Source of the DNA: Moorella sp. UBA4076
Lineage (GTDB): Bacteria > Bacillota > DSM-521 > Neomoorellales > Neomoorellaceae
DNA: 18,281 bases
Assembly (NCBI GenBank): GCA_002383405.1
Contig: DFYS01000092.1
Span: forward strand, 251-18,531
Direction of reading: 5' to 3'
Shown here: in pieces, positions 8,147 to 15,783 of the stretch
How positions within the stretch are numbered: position 1 is the stretch's first letter
How the letters are laid out: the number at the start of each line of letters is the position of its first letter
The notes under the pieces: generated by a model
The model's input: only the letters and a program-made list of their open reading frames with translations
Told to the model about the DNA's origin: nothing
Database searches by the model: none
Position numbers and translations under genes: made by a program

Positions 8147-8641
8147 ATGATCATCGTCTACCATTGTTTTGGCGGCTCCCATTCTTCCGTTACGGCAGCA
8201 GCCATTCACCTGGGGTTATTACCCCGGGACCGGTTGCCCACGGCAGCTGAACTCCTGGCCCTGCCGTATTTTGATGGCTGCAGCAAAGGGGAAGAAGGCG
8301 AGCTGAAGTATATGGGTACCGATGCCTCTGGCAACAGGGTGTATGCAGCCGGTAAAAAAAATCTGGGCATTAGATTTGAAACCCTTATCTATGACCTGGC
8401 TGATATTCTGGGAATACCCCGGTGCGAAATATTACTGCTCAATACATCTCCCCTGGTAAACCTCGCCATGCGCCTGGGCGGTTTTATTTCCCGCCGTTTG
8501 GGCCTGGCTTTACCGGGCCGGCCGGTGGTGATCCGGGGTACCCGCAGCGCTTACCGGCGACTGGTAGATTTTGTCGAGCAAAACCGCAACCTGTGGGCCG
8601 GCCAGGAGGCAGGAGAGCTCAGCACTCAATTAGTACCTTAA
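8147..8641 (+). CDS. DUF3189-type protein, copy 1
   Basis: Function unknown. The 164-residue protein starts MIIVYHCFGGSHSS, a short beta strand and then a Cys/Gly/His/Ser loop that could be a phosphate- or metal-binding turn. It continues with HLGLLP (22-27), LPYFDG, LKYMG and GNRVYAAG, a strand/loop pattern seen again in the next gene. I recognise the pattern as DUF3189, known from spore-forming Firmicutes. There is no signal peptide or clear membrane span. The ATG lies 15 bases after spoIIP with AGCAGGA ahead of it, so it is probably in the spoIIP transcript. The C-terminal part has PVVIRGTRSAYRRLVDFV. No catalytic activity can be assigned. Confidence 0.82.
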   Translation: MIIVYHCFGGSHSSVTAAAIHLGLLPRDRLPTAAELLALPYFDGCSKGEEGELKYMGTDASGNRVYAAGKKNLGIRFETLIYDLADILGIPRCEILLLNTSPLVNLAMRLGGFISRRLGLALPGRPVVIRGTRSAYRRLVDFVEQNRNLWAGQEAGELSTQLVP

Positions 8642-8724
8642 GCCCGGACATCTTCGCAAAGTGGAAAGAAAATATCGCGGCAGGATTTTGGTTTAAGGCT
8701 ATGCCGGGTTAGGGCTTACTTAAG

Positions 8725-8733
8725 TTATCCACA
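8725..8733 (+). promoter_or_regulatory. Single consensus DnaA box
   Basis: TTATCCACA matches the bacterial DnaA 9-mer exactly. It lies in the spacer between the two DUF3189 genes. No second box or AT-rich unwinding element is near, so it is not an origin. It could be a regulatory or titration site, or chance. Confidence 0.35.
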
Positions 8734-8843
8734 GGCCCCCCGGTGTGATCGTTTTTATGCACGAGCCGTAAAACCGGTAATTGAGGGGCAGGTTACTTAG
8801 ACCGTAATGGCGGTAGAAAGGCCTGTACAGAAAGATAATCACC

Positions 8844-9362
8844 ATGATCATTATTTATGCTTGTTTTAGCGGCACACATGCCGCGGTTATTGTCGCCGCC
8901 CTGCACCTGGGCCAATTAAAAGCAACTTCCCTGCCGAAGTGGTCGCGGGTGCAAAGACTGCCCCATTTTGATGCCCCGGAAGGTCAGGGTGGCCTGCGTT
9001 ATATGGGCCGCACCCCGGATGGAAACGCGGTCTATACTGCCGCCGCCGGCCATGATGGCGAGGCAGCCCGGCGGGCTGTTAAAACCTTGCTGGCCGCCCT
9101 GGGCCGGGAGCATAACGAGGTATTATGGCTCGATGTGACGCCGCGGGTTTCCTTCCTGTGGCGGGTGGGTGCCTTCTGCCGGCGCTATTCATTCCTGGCC
9201 CGGGTGGGGCAATGGCTGCTGCGATGGAGCCTGAAACGAGATTTTCCTGTCCTGGTCACAATAGCAAGGGAATGCTGCCGCTACAAAAGGGACGACGGTA
9301 CAAAAATCGCCGGTCGAAATTACTGCCAGGACGTAAAACCCCGGTTGCAAGCAAAAACTTGA
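8844..9362 (+). CDS. DUF3189-type protein, copy 2
   Basis: A 172-residue paralogue of the gene 200 bases upstream. It shares the MII-Y-CF-G-H start (MIIIYACFSGTHAA), then HLGQL, LPHFD, G-LRYMG, and GNAVYTAA, in the same order and spacing. The C-terminal half has diverged and is basic, with several Arg/Lys/Cys residues. The ATG at 8844 has no strong ribosome site (only a loose AGAAAG). The separate spacer of 202 bases suggests it may not depend wholly on the spoIIP transcript, but no convincing promoter is visible there. The -35 of the next promoter lies over its stop codon. Function unknown; tandem duplication is clear. Confidence 0.8.
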   Translation: MIIIYACFSGTHAAVIVAALHLGQLKATSLPKWSRVQRLPHFDAPEGQGGLRYMGRTPDGNAVYTAAAGHDGEAARRAVKTLLAALGREHNEVLWLDVTPRVSFLWRVGAFCRRYSFLARVGQWLLRWSLKRDFPVLVTIARECCRYKRDDGTKIAGRNYCQDVKPRLQAKT

Positions 9363-9387
9363 CGACCGGGGTAAAATATTGGATAAT
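9359..9387 (+). promoter_or_regulatory. Sigma-A-type promoter for the DUF512-der-plsY-gpsA run
   Basis: TTGACG (9359-9364) and GATAAT (9382-9387) are 17 bases apart, each 5/6 to consensus. The -35 covers the TGA stop of the second DUF3189 gene (9360-9362). The predicted leader of about 100 bases contains a small hairpin (CCCTT 9411-9415, AAGGG 9420-9424). Confidence 0.6.
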
Positions 9388-9523
9388 TAAGGCGGAAATA
9401 GCGCCAGCAGCCCTTCGCTAAGGGAAGAACTCTTGTTACAGGCAGCCATATAACCGGCCTGTTTTGGCGGCGCATTATTAAACAGGAGATGATCCTATTA
9501 TACCTGAAACCGGGGTTGGAGCA

Positions 9524-10837
9524 GTGATAGCTGCCGTCCGGCCGGGTAGTATTGCCGCCGAACTTGGTGTCGAACCGGGCGATATCCTGACGGCCGTCAA
9601 TGGCGAACCGGTCCCGGACCTGATTGTTTACCGCTATCAATGTGCTGTTGAGAACCTGGAGGTTGCGATCGAAAAAGCGGGCGGTGAACGCTGGCTGCTG
9701 GAAATCGAAAAGGATTACGACGATGACCTGGGACTGGAATTCACCGCGCCGACCTTCGACGGCCTGCGCCGCTGCGGCAATAAATGCCTTTTCTGCTTTG
9801 TCGACCAGATGCCGCCGGGGCTGCGAGCCGGGCTATATGTTAAAGACGATGACTATCGTTATTCCTTCCTCCATGGCAATTTTATCACCTTAACAAACCT
9901 GAAACCCCGCGATTGGGATTATATCCTGCGCTGGCACTTAAGCCCCCTTTATATATCCGTCCATACCACTAACCCGGAGCTGAGGCGGCGGATGCTGGGG
10001 CACCCGCAGGGCGGCGCCATTAACGACCAGCTGGAAAAGCTGGCTGCCGCCGGCATCCAGATGCATACCCAGGTAGTACTTTGTCCGGGGATCAACGACG
10101 GTGGAGAACTGGAGCGTACTGTTAAAGATCTGGGCCGGCTGTTCCCGGCGGTGCAGTCTATTGCTGTGGTGCCGGTAGGCTTGACTGACCGCAGGGAGTC
10201 CTTATTTCCATTACGACGGGTAACCCCCAACGAGGCAGCGGCAATCGTAGATTGGATTGCCGCCTGGCAGGACGGTTTTCGCCGCCGCTACGGGCGCGGC
10301 CTGGTCTACGGGGCTGATGAGCTTTACCTGCTGGCCGGCCGCCCGCTCCCGCCGGCGCCCTGTTACGACGACTTTCCCCAAACAGAAAACGGTATCGGCC
10401 TCGCCCGTCTTTTCCTGGATAGTTTTACCGCCACCCTGGCCGCCGTTAATCGCCGGCAGGTCGCCTGGCCACGGGTGGCTATAGCCACCGGTACCCTGGC
10501 CGCCCCGCTCCTGGAAGAAGTCATCGCGAGGGTAAGGCAAAAAGTCGACGGCCTGGCAGTGCGGGTGGTCCCGGTTACCAATCACTTCTTCGGTCCCCCG
10601 GTAACGGCAGCCGGCCTCCTGACCGGACAGGACCTGCTCGCAGGCCTGGGAGATGCCGCTGCCTGGGTGCAGGAAAAAAACGGCATCATCCTTCTTCCGG
10701 ATGTCATGCTCAAAAGGGATGCGCCGGTGTTCCTGGATGACCTGACCCCGGATGATTTGGCTGTTGCCCTGGGAGTGCCGGTGCATATGGCGCCAGCAAC
10801 GGGGGAAGGCATGGTGGAAGGATTGGGCCTGGCGTAA
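9524..10837 (+). CDS. PDZ-radical SAM-DUF512 protein
   Basis: Residues about 1-50 form a PDZ-like domain (VRPGSIAAELGVEPGDILTA region). The radical SAM site follows as CGNKCLFC: Cys84, Cys88 and Cys91 in CX3CX2C spacing. FVDQMPPGLR, then GNFITLTNL (the post-cluster GNxxxLTN), and a C-terminal DUF512 region complete it. This domain order belongs to a conserved family of unknown substrate found in Clostridia and cyanobacteria. Start choice is open: the first standard in-frame codon is the GTG at 9524, with GGGG and GGAG just upstream; a better-spaced AGGAG (9484-9488) precedes an in-frame ATT at 9497, which would add 9 residues. It sits directly before der, an association seen in other Clostridia by memory. 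Family call is firm, biochemical role unknown. Confidence 0.9.
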   Translation: MIAAVRPGSIAAELGVEPGDILTAVNGEPVPDLIVYRYQCAVENLEVAIEKAGGERWLLEIEKDYDDDLGLEFTAPTFDGLRRCGNKCLFCFVDQMPPGLRAGLYVKDDDYRYSFLHGNFITLTNLKPRDWDYILRWHLSPLYISVHTTNPELRRRMLGHPQGGAINDQLEKLAAAGIQMHTQVVLCPGINDGGELERTVKDLGRLFPAVQSIAVVPVGLTDRRESLFPLRRVTPNEAAAIVDWIAAWQDGFRRRYGRGLVYGADELYLLAGRPLPPAPCYDDFPQTENGIGLARLFLDSFTATLAAVNRRQVAWPRVAIATGTLAAPLLEEVIARVRQKVDGLAVRVVPVTNHFFGPPVTAAGLLTGQDLLAGLGDAAAWVQEKNGIILLPDVMLKRDAPVFLDDLTPDDLAVALGVPVHMAPATGEGMVEGLGLA

Positions 10838-10951
10838 GGGTTCCTGCCTCCCCCCGATACAGTAACATACTGAGTCGGCAGAACGCTATTTTCAGGGTAG
10901 CAAAACATCCTGGTAATGCCATGCCAGGGAAAACGAGGAGTGCGTAGCCTT

Positions 10952-12268
10952 TTGCCTAAACCATTAGTAGCCATTGTCGGCCGGCCCAATGTCGGCAAAT
11001 CAACCCTTTTCAACCGCATCACCGGGGGCCGGGTGGCTATTGTCGAAGATACCCCCGGTGTGACCAGGGATCGCCTCTACCGGGAAGCCGAATGGAGCGG
11101 GCGGCAGTTCACCCTGGTGGATACCGGCGGCATTGCCGCCTGGCCGGATGATCCCCTGGTAGCCCAGGTGAGGCGCCAGGCCGAGCTCGCCCTTGCGGAT
11201 GCCGATGTTATTCTGTTTATTGTCGACACCCGCGCCGGCCTGACAGCTGACGACGAAGAAGTAGCAGCGCTGCTGCGCCGCTCTGATCGCCCGGTTATTC
11301 TGGTAGCCAATAAAGTGGAGAATTTTCACGATCCAACCCTGACCCACGAGTTTTTCCGCCTGGGATTGGGAGAACCGCTGCCGATTTCCGCCATGCACGG
11401 GTTAAACATCGGCGATCTTCTGGACAGGGTAATCGAATTATTGCCGGCAACGGAAGCAGAAGCAGAGGAGACAGCTTTAAAAGTCGCTGTGGTCGGGCGA
11501 CCCAATGTAGGCAAGTCCTCGATTGTCAACCGCCTCCTGGGGGAGGAACGGGTAATCGTCAGCGACCTGCCCGGCACCACCCGGGACGCCATCGACACCT
11601 ATATCCGCCGGGAAGATCATGACTACATCCTTATCGATACCGCCGGTATGCGCCGTAAAAGCCGTGTCGCCGCCCCCACGGAACATTACAGCGTCTTGCG
11701 GGCGCTGAAAGCGATAGAGCGCGCCGACGTCGTCCTGATAGTCCTGGACGGGCCGGAGGGTGTTACCGAACAGGATAAAAAGATTGCCGGGTATGGCCAC
11801 GAGCAGGGCAAAGCGTCTATAATAATAGTAAACAAGTGGGACCTGGTACTCAAAGATGAAAAAACAATGGCCGGGTATGAAGAAACGGTCCGCCAGGAAC
11901 TGGGCTTTATGGCCTACGCCCCCATCTTATTTATTTCCGCCCTTACCGGGCAGCGGGTCGCCAGAATCCTGCCTGTTGTTGACGCTGTGGGGGAAGAAAG
12001 CAGCCGCCGCATTGCCACCGGCACTTTAAACACCATTATCCGGGAAGCCGTAGCCCTGACACCGCCGCCGGCGGTGAAAGGCCAGGCCGTAAAAATATAT
12101 TACGCCACCCAGGTGAGGGTCAAGCCGCCGACCTTTGCCTTGTTCTGTAATCGCCCGGAAGAAATCCATTTTTCCTACCAGCGCTACCTGGAAAACCAGC
12201 TCCGCCAGTCCTTCGGTTTTATCGGCACGCCGTTGCGCCTGCTGTTCCGGAGCCGTAAAGGGAAATGA
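10952..12268 (+). CDS. der: Ribosome-assembly GTPase Der (EngA)
   Basis: Essential GTPase of 50S subunit assembly, with two tandem G domains and a C-terminal KH-like domain. In the first domain are GRPNVGKST (10-18), DTPGVTRDR, DTGG and NKVE. In the second, after an acidic EAEAEET linker, are GRPNVGKSS, DLPGTTRDA, DTAGMRRKSR and NKWD. The KH-like end includes PPAVKGQAVKIYYATQ and GTPLRLLFR. I use the TTG at 10952, which gives MPKPLVAIVGRP and 438 residues, the usual size, with GAGGAG 11 bases upstream. The in-frame ATG at 10916 lacks a ribosome site and would add 12 unusual residues; GTG at 10940 overlaps GAGGAG. It is 43 bases ahead of plsY. Confidence 0.96.
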   Translation: MPKPLVAIVGRPNVGKSTLFNRITGGRVAIVEDTPGVTRDRLYREAEWSGRQFTLVDTGGIAAWPDDPLVAQVRRQAELALADADVILFIVDTRAGLTADDEEVAALLRRSDRPVILVANKVENFHDPTLTHEFFRLGLGEPLPISAMHGLNIGDLLDRVIELLPATEAEAEETALKVAVVGRPNVGKSSIVNRLLGEERVIVSDLPGTTRDAIDTYIRREDHDYILIDTAGMRRKSRVAAPTEHYSVLRALKAIERADVVLIVLDGPEGVTEQDKKIAGYGHEQGKASIIIVNKWDLVLKDEKTMAGYEETVRQELGFMAYAPILFISALTGQRVARILPVVDAVGEESSRRIATGTLNTIIREAVALTPPPAVKGQAVKIYYATQVRVKPPTFALFCNRPEEIHFSYQRYLENQLRQSFGFIGTPLRLLFRSRKGK

Positions 12269-12311
12269 CTGGACTTCACTGCTCACTTCCGAATTAAATG
12301 GAGGGAAAATC

Positions 12312-12896
12312 ATGTGGCTGCTGGCCCTGGTACTGGCTTACCTTCTTGGTTCATTACCCACTGCCTACCTGGTGGGACGTTATGTTTACGGTTTTGATAT
12401 CCGGCGGCGGGGTAGCGGTAATGTGGGCGCCACCAATGCCCTGCGCACTATGGGCACAATACCGGGACTGGTGGTGCTGGTAATCGATGTCCTTAAAGGG
12501 GTGCTGGCCGTCTGGCTCGGCCAGGTCATCGGCGGCCCCTGGCTGGCGGCTCTGACAGCCATGCTGGCGGTCCTTGGCCATAGCTGGTCTGTTTTCCTGG
12601 AATTTAAAGGCGGCCGCGGGGTGGCCACGGTTGCCGGAGCGATGCTGGCCATGGCGCCGCCGGCCGTGTTCTGGGCGCTGCTGGTCTGGAGTGTGATGGT
12701 TATCCTGGCCCGCTACGTATCCCTGGGCTCAATTGCGGCTGCCGCCGTGGCCCCATTTCTGATGCTCTACTTCCACCAGCCCTGGCCCTATACCCTTTTT
12801 ACCTTTGCTGCGGCGGCGCTGATAATCTATCGCCACCGGCCCAACATCAAGCGCCTGCTGGCCGGGACCGAACCTAAACTGGGGGAGCGAGGTTAA
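12312..12896 (+). CDS. plsY: Acyl-phosphate:glycerol-3-phosphate acyltransferase
   Basis: Membrane enzyme that moves an acyl group from acyl-phosphate to glycerol-3-phosphate, giving lysophosphatidic acid for PlsC. The 194-residue product has about five hydrophobic segments. The family motifs are present: GSGNVGATNALR (near 35-46), GHSWSVFLEFKGGRGVAT (near 91-108) and the third loop with YRHRPNIKRLLAG close to the end. The ATG at 12312 follows ATGGAGGG with good spacing. A longer in-frame reading back to 12135 runs through der and is not real. The stop codon is directly followed by the gpsA start with no gap, and GpsA makes its substrate, so coupling is sensible. Confidence 0.96.
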   Translation: MWLLALVLAYLLGSLPTAYLVGRYVYGFDIRRRGSGNVGATNALRTMGTIPGLVVLVIDVLKGVLAVWLGQVIGGPWLAALTAMLAVLGHSWSVFLEFKGGRGVATVAGAMLAMAPPAVFWALLVWSVMVILARYVSLGSIAAAAVAPFLMLYFHQPWPYTLFTFAAAALIIYRHRPNIKRLLAGTEPKLGERG

Positions 12897-13904
12897 TTGA
12901 CCGCAACTATCGCTGTTGTCGGCGCCGGCGGCTGGGGAACGGCTCTGGCCATTTTACTGGCCCGGAAAGGCTTGCGGGTCAATCTCTGGGCGCGGCGCCG
13001 GGAGCTGGTGTCAGAGCTGGCCCAGAGGCGCGAAAATAAAGCCTATCTGCCGGGAGTTGAATTGCCTGCCGGAATAATGCCGGTGGCCGACCTGGAAACA
13101 GCCGCCCGCGGGGTGGACCTGGTTGTGTTAAGCGTGCCCTCCCATGCCTCCCGCTTGATGGCCCGACAGCTAAGACCCTTTTTAGGCAAAGGAGTCATAG
13201 TAGTAAATATCGCCAAGGGCCTGGAACTGGACACCGGTAAAAGGCTATCCGAGGTTTTAACTGAAGAGGGCATCAGCAGGGTAGCGGTATTATCCGGCCC
13301 CAGTCACGCCGAAGAGGTCAGCCGCGGCCTGCCGACGACGGTGGTGGTCGCTGCTGCCGACCGGCAATCCGCCGAATATGTCCAGGATATTTTTATTGAT
13401 CCCGCTTTCCGGGTCTACACCAACCCCGATGTGGTGGGGGTGGAATACGGCGGCGCCCTGAAAAATATCATCGCCCTGGCTACCGGGATCGCCGATGGCC
13501 TGGGCCTGGGGGACAACGCCCGCGCCGCCCTGATGACCAGGGGGATGGCCGAAATCGCCCGCCTGGGGGTAGCCCTGGGAGGCAAGGCGATGACCTTCGC
13601 CGGTTTAAGCGGTATCGGCGATTTAATCGTTACCTGCACCAGCATGTACAGCCGCAACCGCCGCGCCGGCATCCAGCTGGGGGAAGGCCGGGCCCTGGCC
13701 GAGGTCCTGGCTGGTATGGGCATGGTCGTCGAGGGCGTACGCACTACTGCGGCGGCCCGCGATCTCGCCCGCCGGCACCAGGTCCGCATGCCCATCACTG
13801 AAGAAATTTACCAGGTGCTCTATGAAAATAAACCGGCACGGGAATGCGTCGCCGCCCTCATGGAACGACCGCGCACCCACGAAGTCGAAACCGGCCTCTG
13901 GTGA
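12897..13904 (+). CDS. gpsA: Glycerol-3-phosphate dehydrogenase [NAD(P)+]
   Basis: Reduces dihydroxyacetone phosphate to sn-glycerol-3-phosphate for phospholipid synthesis, in the cytoplasm. Residues 7-16 carry the dinucleotide-binding VVGAGGWGTA. NIAKGLE (104-110), LSGPSHAEEV (132-141), then GGALKNIIALATGIADG (185-201) with the catalytic-type Lys189, and later NRRAGIQLGEG follow in the usual order. The 335-residue length is typical. The start is a TTG at 12897 that abuts the plsY TAA, with GGGGGAGCGAGG upstream. The gene ends at 13904 and a 7-base repeat array begins on the very next base. It closes the der-plsY-gpsA run and precedes spoIVA. Confidence 0.96.
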   Translation: MTATIAVVGAGGWGTALAILLARKGLRVNLWARRRELVSELAQRRENKAYLPGVELPAGIMPVADLETAARGVDLVVLSVPSHASRLMARQLRPFLGKGVIVVNIAKGLELDTGKRLSEVLTEEGISRVAVLSGPSHAEEVSRGLPTTVVVAAADRQSAEYVQDIFIDPAFRVYTNPDVVGVEYGGALKNIIALATGIADGLGLGDNARAALMTRGMAEIARLGVALGGKAMTFAGLSGIGDLIVTCTSMYSRNRRAGIQLGEGRALAEVLAGMGMVVEGVRTTAAARDLARRHQVRMPITEEIYQVLYENKPARECVAALMERPRTHEVETGLW

Positions 13905-13939
13905 GCAGGAGGCAAGAGGCAGGAAGCAAGAAGCAGGAG
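13905..13939 (+). repeat. GA-rich 7-base array abutting the gpsA stop
   Basis: Five units in a row: GCAGGAG, GCAAGAG, GCAGGAA, GCAAGAA, GCAGGAG. The first base follows the TGA stop (13902-13904). The last units form the left arm of a terminator-like hairpin. Confidence 0.75.
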
Positions 13940-13958
13940 TTGGCCTGCTTCTGTTTTC
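13929..13958 (+). terminator. Terminator-like hairpin after gpsA
   Basis: AGAAGCAGG (13929-13937) pairs perfectly with CCTGCTTCT (13944-13952), with loop AGTTGG, then GTTTTCTC. The 9-bp stem with a short, imperfect T run could end the der-plsY-gpsA transcript. The left arm is made of the 7-base repeat. Confidence 0.55.
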
Positions 13959-14029
13959 TCCCGTTCGCTGGTGATGCATCCGCGCCGGAGGATTCTTGCC
14001 TGCAAGCCTCAAATTGGAACCCCGCATTT

Positions 14030-14138
14030 CTCCCACCTCCTGCCTCTAACTTCTATTTCCTGTAGACTTCAATCTGGAACTGGCGCCACCAGTTCCAGCC
14101 ACTCGCTGATTTCTAACTTTCTGCCTCTGACTTCTTTA
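14030..14138 (+). repeat. CT-rich 7-base arrays around a 10-bp hairpin
   Basis: The spacer before spoIVA holds two CT-rich arrays with 7-base period: 14030-14064 (CTCCCAC, CTCCTGC, CTCTAAC, TTCTATT, TCCTGTA) and 14111-14138 (TTCTAAC, TTTCTGC, CTCTGAC, TTCTTTA). Between them CTGGAACTGG (14074-14083) pairs with CCAGTTCCAG (14089-14098) across a 5-base loop. No T run follows the hairpin. The whole stretch 13905-14241 has no credible gene: short open frames here have low-complexity products. Confidence 0.7.
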
Positions 14139-14209
14139 TCAAGCCGGTTCTTTTCTTGTCCCCAATTGCATAGATCTGTAAAAGGTTGACCTCTTAAAAA
14201 GATTTCGGG

Positions 14210-14235
14210 TCATATTCTAGCTGCCAGGTCATATA
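14210..14235 (+). promoter_or_regulatory. Sigma-E-like promoter of spoIVA
   Basis: TCATATT (14210-14216) fits the sigma-E -35 consensus KMATATT in full, and CATATA (14230-14235) fits most of the -10 CATACA, with 13 bases between. Transcription would start near 14242-14246, leaving about 60 bases of leader before the spoIVA GTG. This matches the known sigma-E control of spoIVA in Bacillus. The two hexamer regions are also a direct repeat GGTCATAT at a 20-base offset. Confidence 0.6.
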
Positions 14236-14304
14236 GATGTATTGTTAAAACATGCCAGTCAGGCGGACCGGGTAAATTTCAGGCCTGGGGAGGGAGAATA
14301 CGGG

Positions 14305-15783
14305 GTGGAAAAGCGGGATATCTTCCGGGATATAGCGGAACGTACCGGTGGTGATATCTATCTCGGTATTATGGGGCCGGTACGCAGCGGCAAATCGACT
14401 TTCATCACTCAGTTTATGGAAAAGATGGTGCTGCCCAACATCAAGAACCCCAACGAACGCGACCGGGCCCGGGATGAGCTGCCCCAGAGCGGCGCCGGGC
14501 GCATGATCATGACCACCGAGCCCAAATTCGTCCCCGATGAAGCGGTAGAGGTCAGCATTCGGGAAGGTTTAAAAATGCGGGTACGCCTGGTGGACTGTGT
14601 GGGTTATACAGTACCTGGCGCCCGCGGCTATGAAGACGGTGAAAGCCCCCGCATGGTGCGAACACCATGGTTCGAAGAGGCGGTACCCTTCCAGGAAGCG
14701 GCGGAGACAGGCACGCGCAAAGTAATAACTGACCATGCCACCATCGGTATTGTCGTGACCACTGACGGCAGTATCACCGAGATCCCGCGGGAAAACTACG
14801 TTGATGCTGAAGAGCGGGTCATCTGGGAATTGAAGGACCTGGGCAAGCCCTTCGTGGTCCTGCTCAATTCCGTCCACCCCCTGGCCGAGGAAACTGTTAC
14901 CCTGGCCGGGGAACTGGAATCCGTCTACGACGTCCCGGTCCTGCCGGTGGATTGCCTCAATTTAAGTGAAGATGACATTTTGCATATTATGGAAGAAGCC
15001 CTCTATGAGTTCCCGGTGGCTGAGGTCAACGTCAACCTGCCGCGCTGGGTAGATGAGCTGGCAGGGGAGCACTGGCTGCGGCAGCAGCTGGAGAACGCCG
15101 TCCGCGAAGCAGTGGGCGAGGTGCGCCGCCTGCGGGATATCAACGCGGCTATTGAGAAACTGGGCGAGAACGACAACGTCGCCCGCGTCGCTCTGAAAGA
15201 TATGGACCTCGGTACCGGTACCGCCCATATTGAAATGGGCACCAGGGAAGGACTCTTCTACCAGATCCTGCGTGAGGTCAGCGGCCTGGATATCGGCGGT
15301 GACCAGGATATCCTGCGCTGGGTACGTGAGCTCGCCGGCATTAAAAAGGAATGGGATAAGATCGCGTACGGCATGCAGGAGGTACGCAATACCGGCTACG
15401 GCGTGGTAACGCCCACCGAGGAAGAGATGGAGCTGGCCGAACCGGAACTCATCAAGCAGGGCGGCCGCTCCGGCGTACGCCTCAAAGCCACGGCGCCATC
15501 GTACCACTTCATCCGCGCCGATATTACCACCGAGGTGACGCCCCTCATCGGCACCGAGAAGCAATGTGAGGACCTGGTCAATTATATCATGGAGGAGTTT
15601 GAGGATACCCCGCAGAAGATCTGGCAGACCAACGTCTTTGGCAAGTCCCTGAGCGACCTGGTCCGGGAAGGCATCCAGAGCAAGCTCTACCGCATGCCGG
15701 AAAACGCCCAGGTAAAGCTCCAGGAAACAGTAGAGCGCATCGTCAACGACGGCGGCGGCGGGCTGATCTGCATTATAATATAG
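14305..15783 (+). CDS. spoIVA: Stage IV sporulation protein A (spore coat base ATPase)
   Basis: Mother-cell ATPase that polymerises on the forespore outer membrane and forms the platform of the spore coat; it is also needed for cortex formation. The product from the GTG at 14305 is 492 residues, the same as Bacillus subtilis SpoIVA as I recall it, and begins MEKRDIFRDIAERTGGDIYL. Walker A is GPVRSGKST with Lys30 in the same position as in Bacillus. An NSVHPL block and a TEVTPLIGTEKQ block lie further on, and the C-terminus is GGGGLICIII, which resembles the conserved end needed for localisation. The ribosome site is GGGGAGGGAG (14287-14296). An in-frame TTG at 14242 would lie at the transcription start of the predicted promoter and is rejected. 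Confidence 0.97.
   Translation: MEKRDIFRDIAERTGGDIYLGIMGPVRSGKSTFITQFMEKMVLPNIKNPNERDRARDELPQSGAGRMIMTTEPKFVPDEAVEVSIREGLKMRVRLVDCVGYTVPGARGYEDGESPRMVRTPWFEEAVPFQEAAETGTRKVITDHATIGIVVTTDGSITEIPRENYVDAEERVIWELKDLGKPFVVLLNSVHPLAEETVTLAGELESVYDVPVLPVDCLNLSEDDILHIMEEALYEFPVAEVNVNLPRWVDELAGEHWLRQQLENAVREAVGEVRRLRDINAAIEKLGENDNVARVALKDMDLGTGTAHIEMGTREGLFYQILREVSGLDIGGDQDILRWVRELAGIKKEWDKIAYGMQEVRNTGYGVVTPTEEEMELAEPELIKQGGRSGVRLKATAPSYHFIRADITTEVTPLIGTEKQCEDLVNYIMEEFEDTPQKIWQTNVFGKSLSDLVREGIQSKLYRMPENAQVKLQETVERIVNDGGGGLICIII

Noticed and set aside
10916..10951. ATG start for der
   Set aside because: No ribosome site upstream, and it adds residues before the invariant start of the first G domain.
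12135..12311. Extended start for plsY
   Set aside because: The extra 59 residues are coded inside der in another frame; the ATG at 12312 has a proper ribosome site and family-like N-terminus.
13905..14138. CRISPR-like array
   Set aside because: The units are 7 bases, degenerate and contiguous, without spacers.
14242..14304. TTG start for spoIVA
   Set aside because: It lies at the predicted transcription start and would add 21 residues not found in the family; GTG at 14305 has GGGGAGGGAG upstream.
14962..15564. 200-residue antisense frame inside spoIVA
   Set aside because: Opposite an intact spoIVA, no recognisable domain and no promoter or ribosome site.
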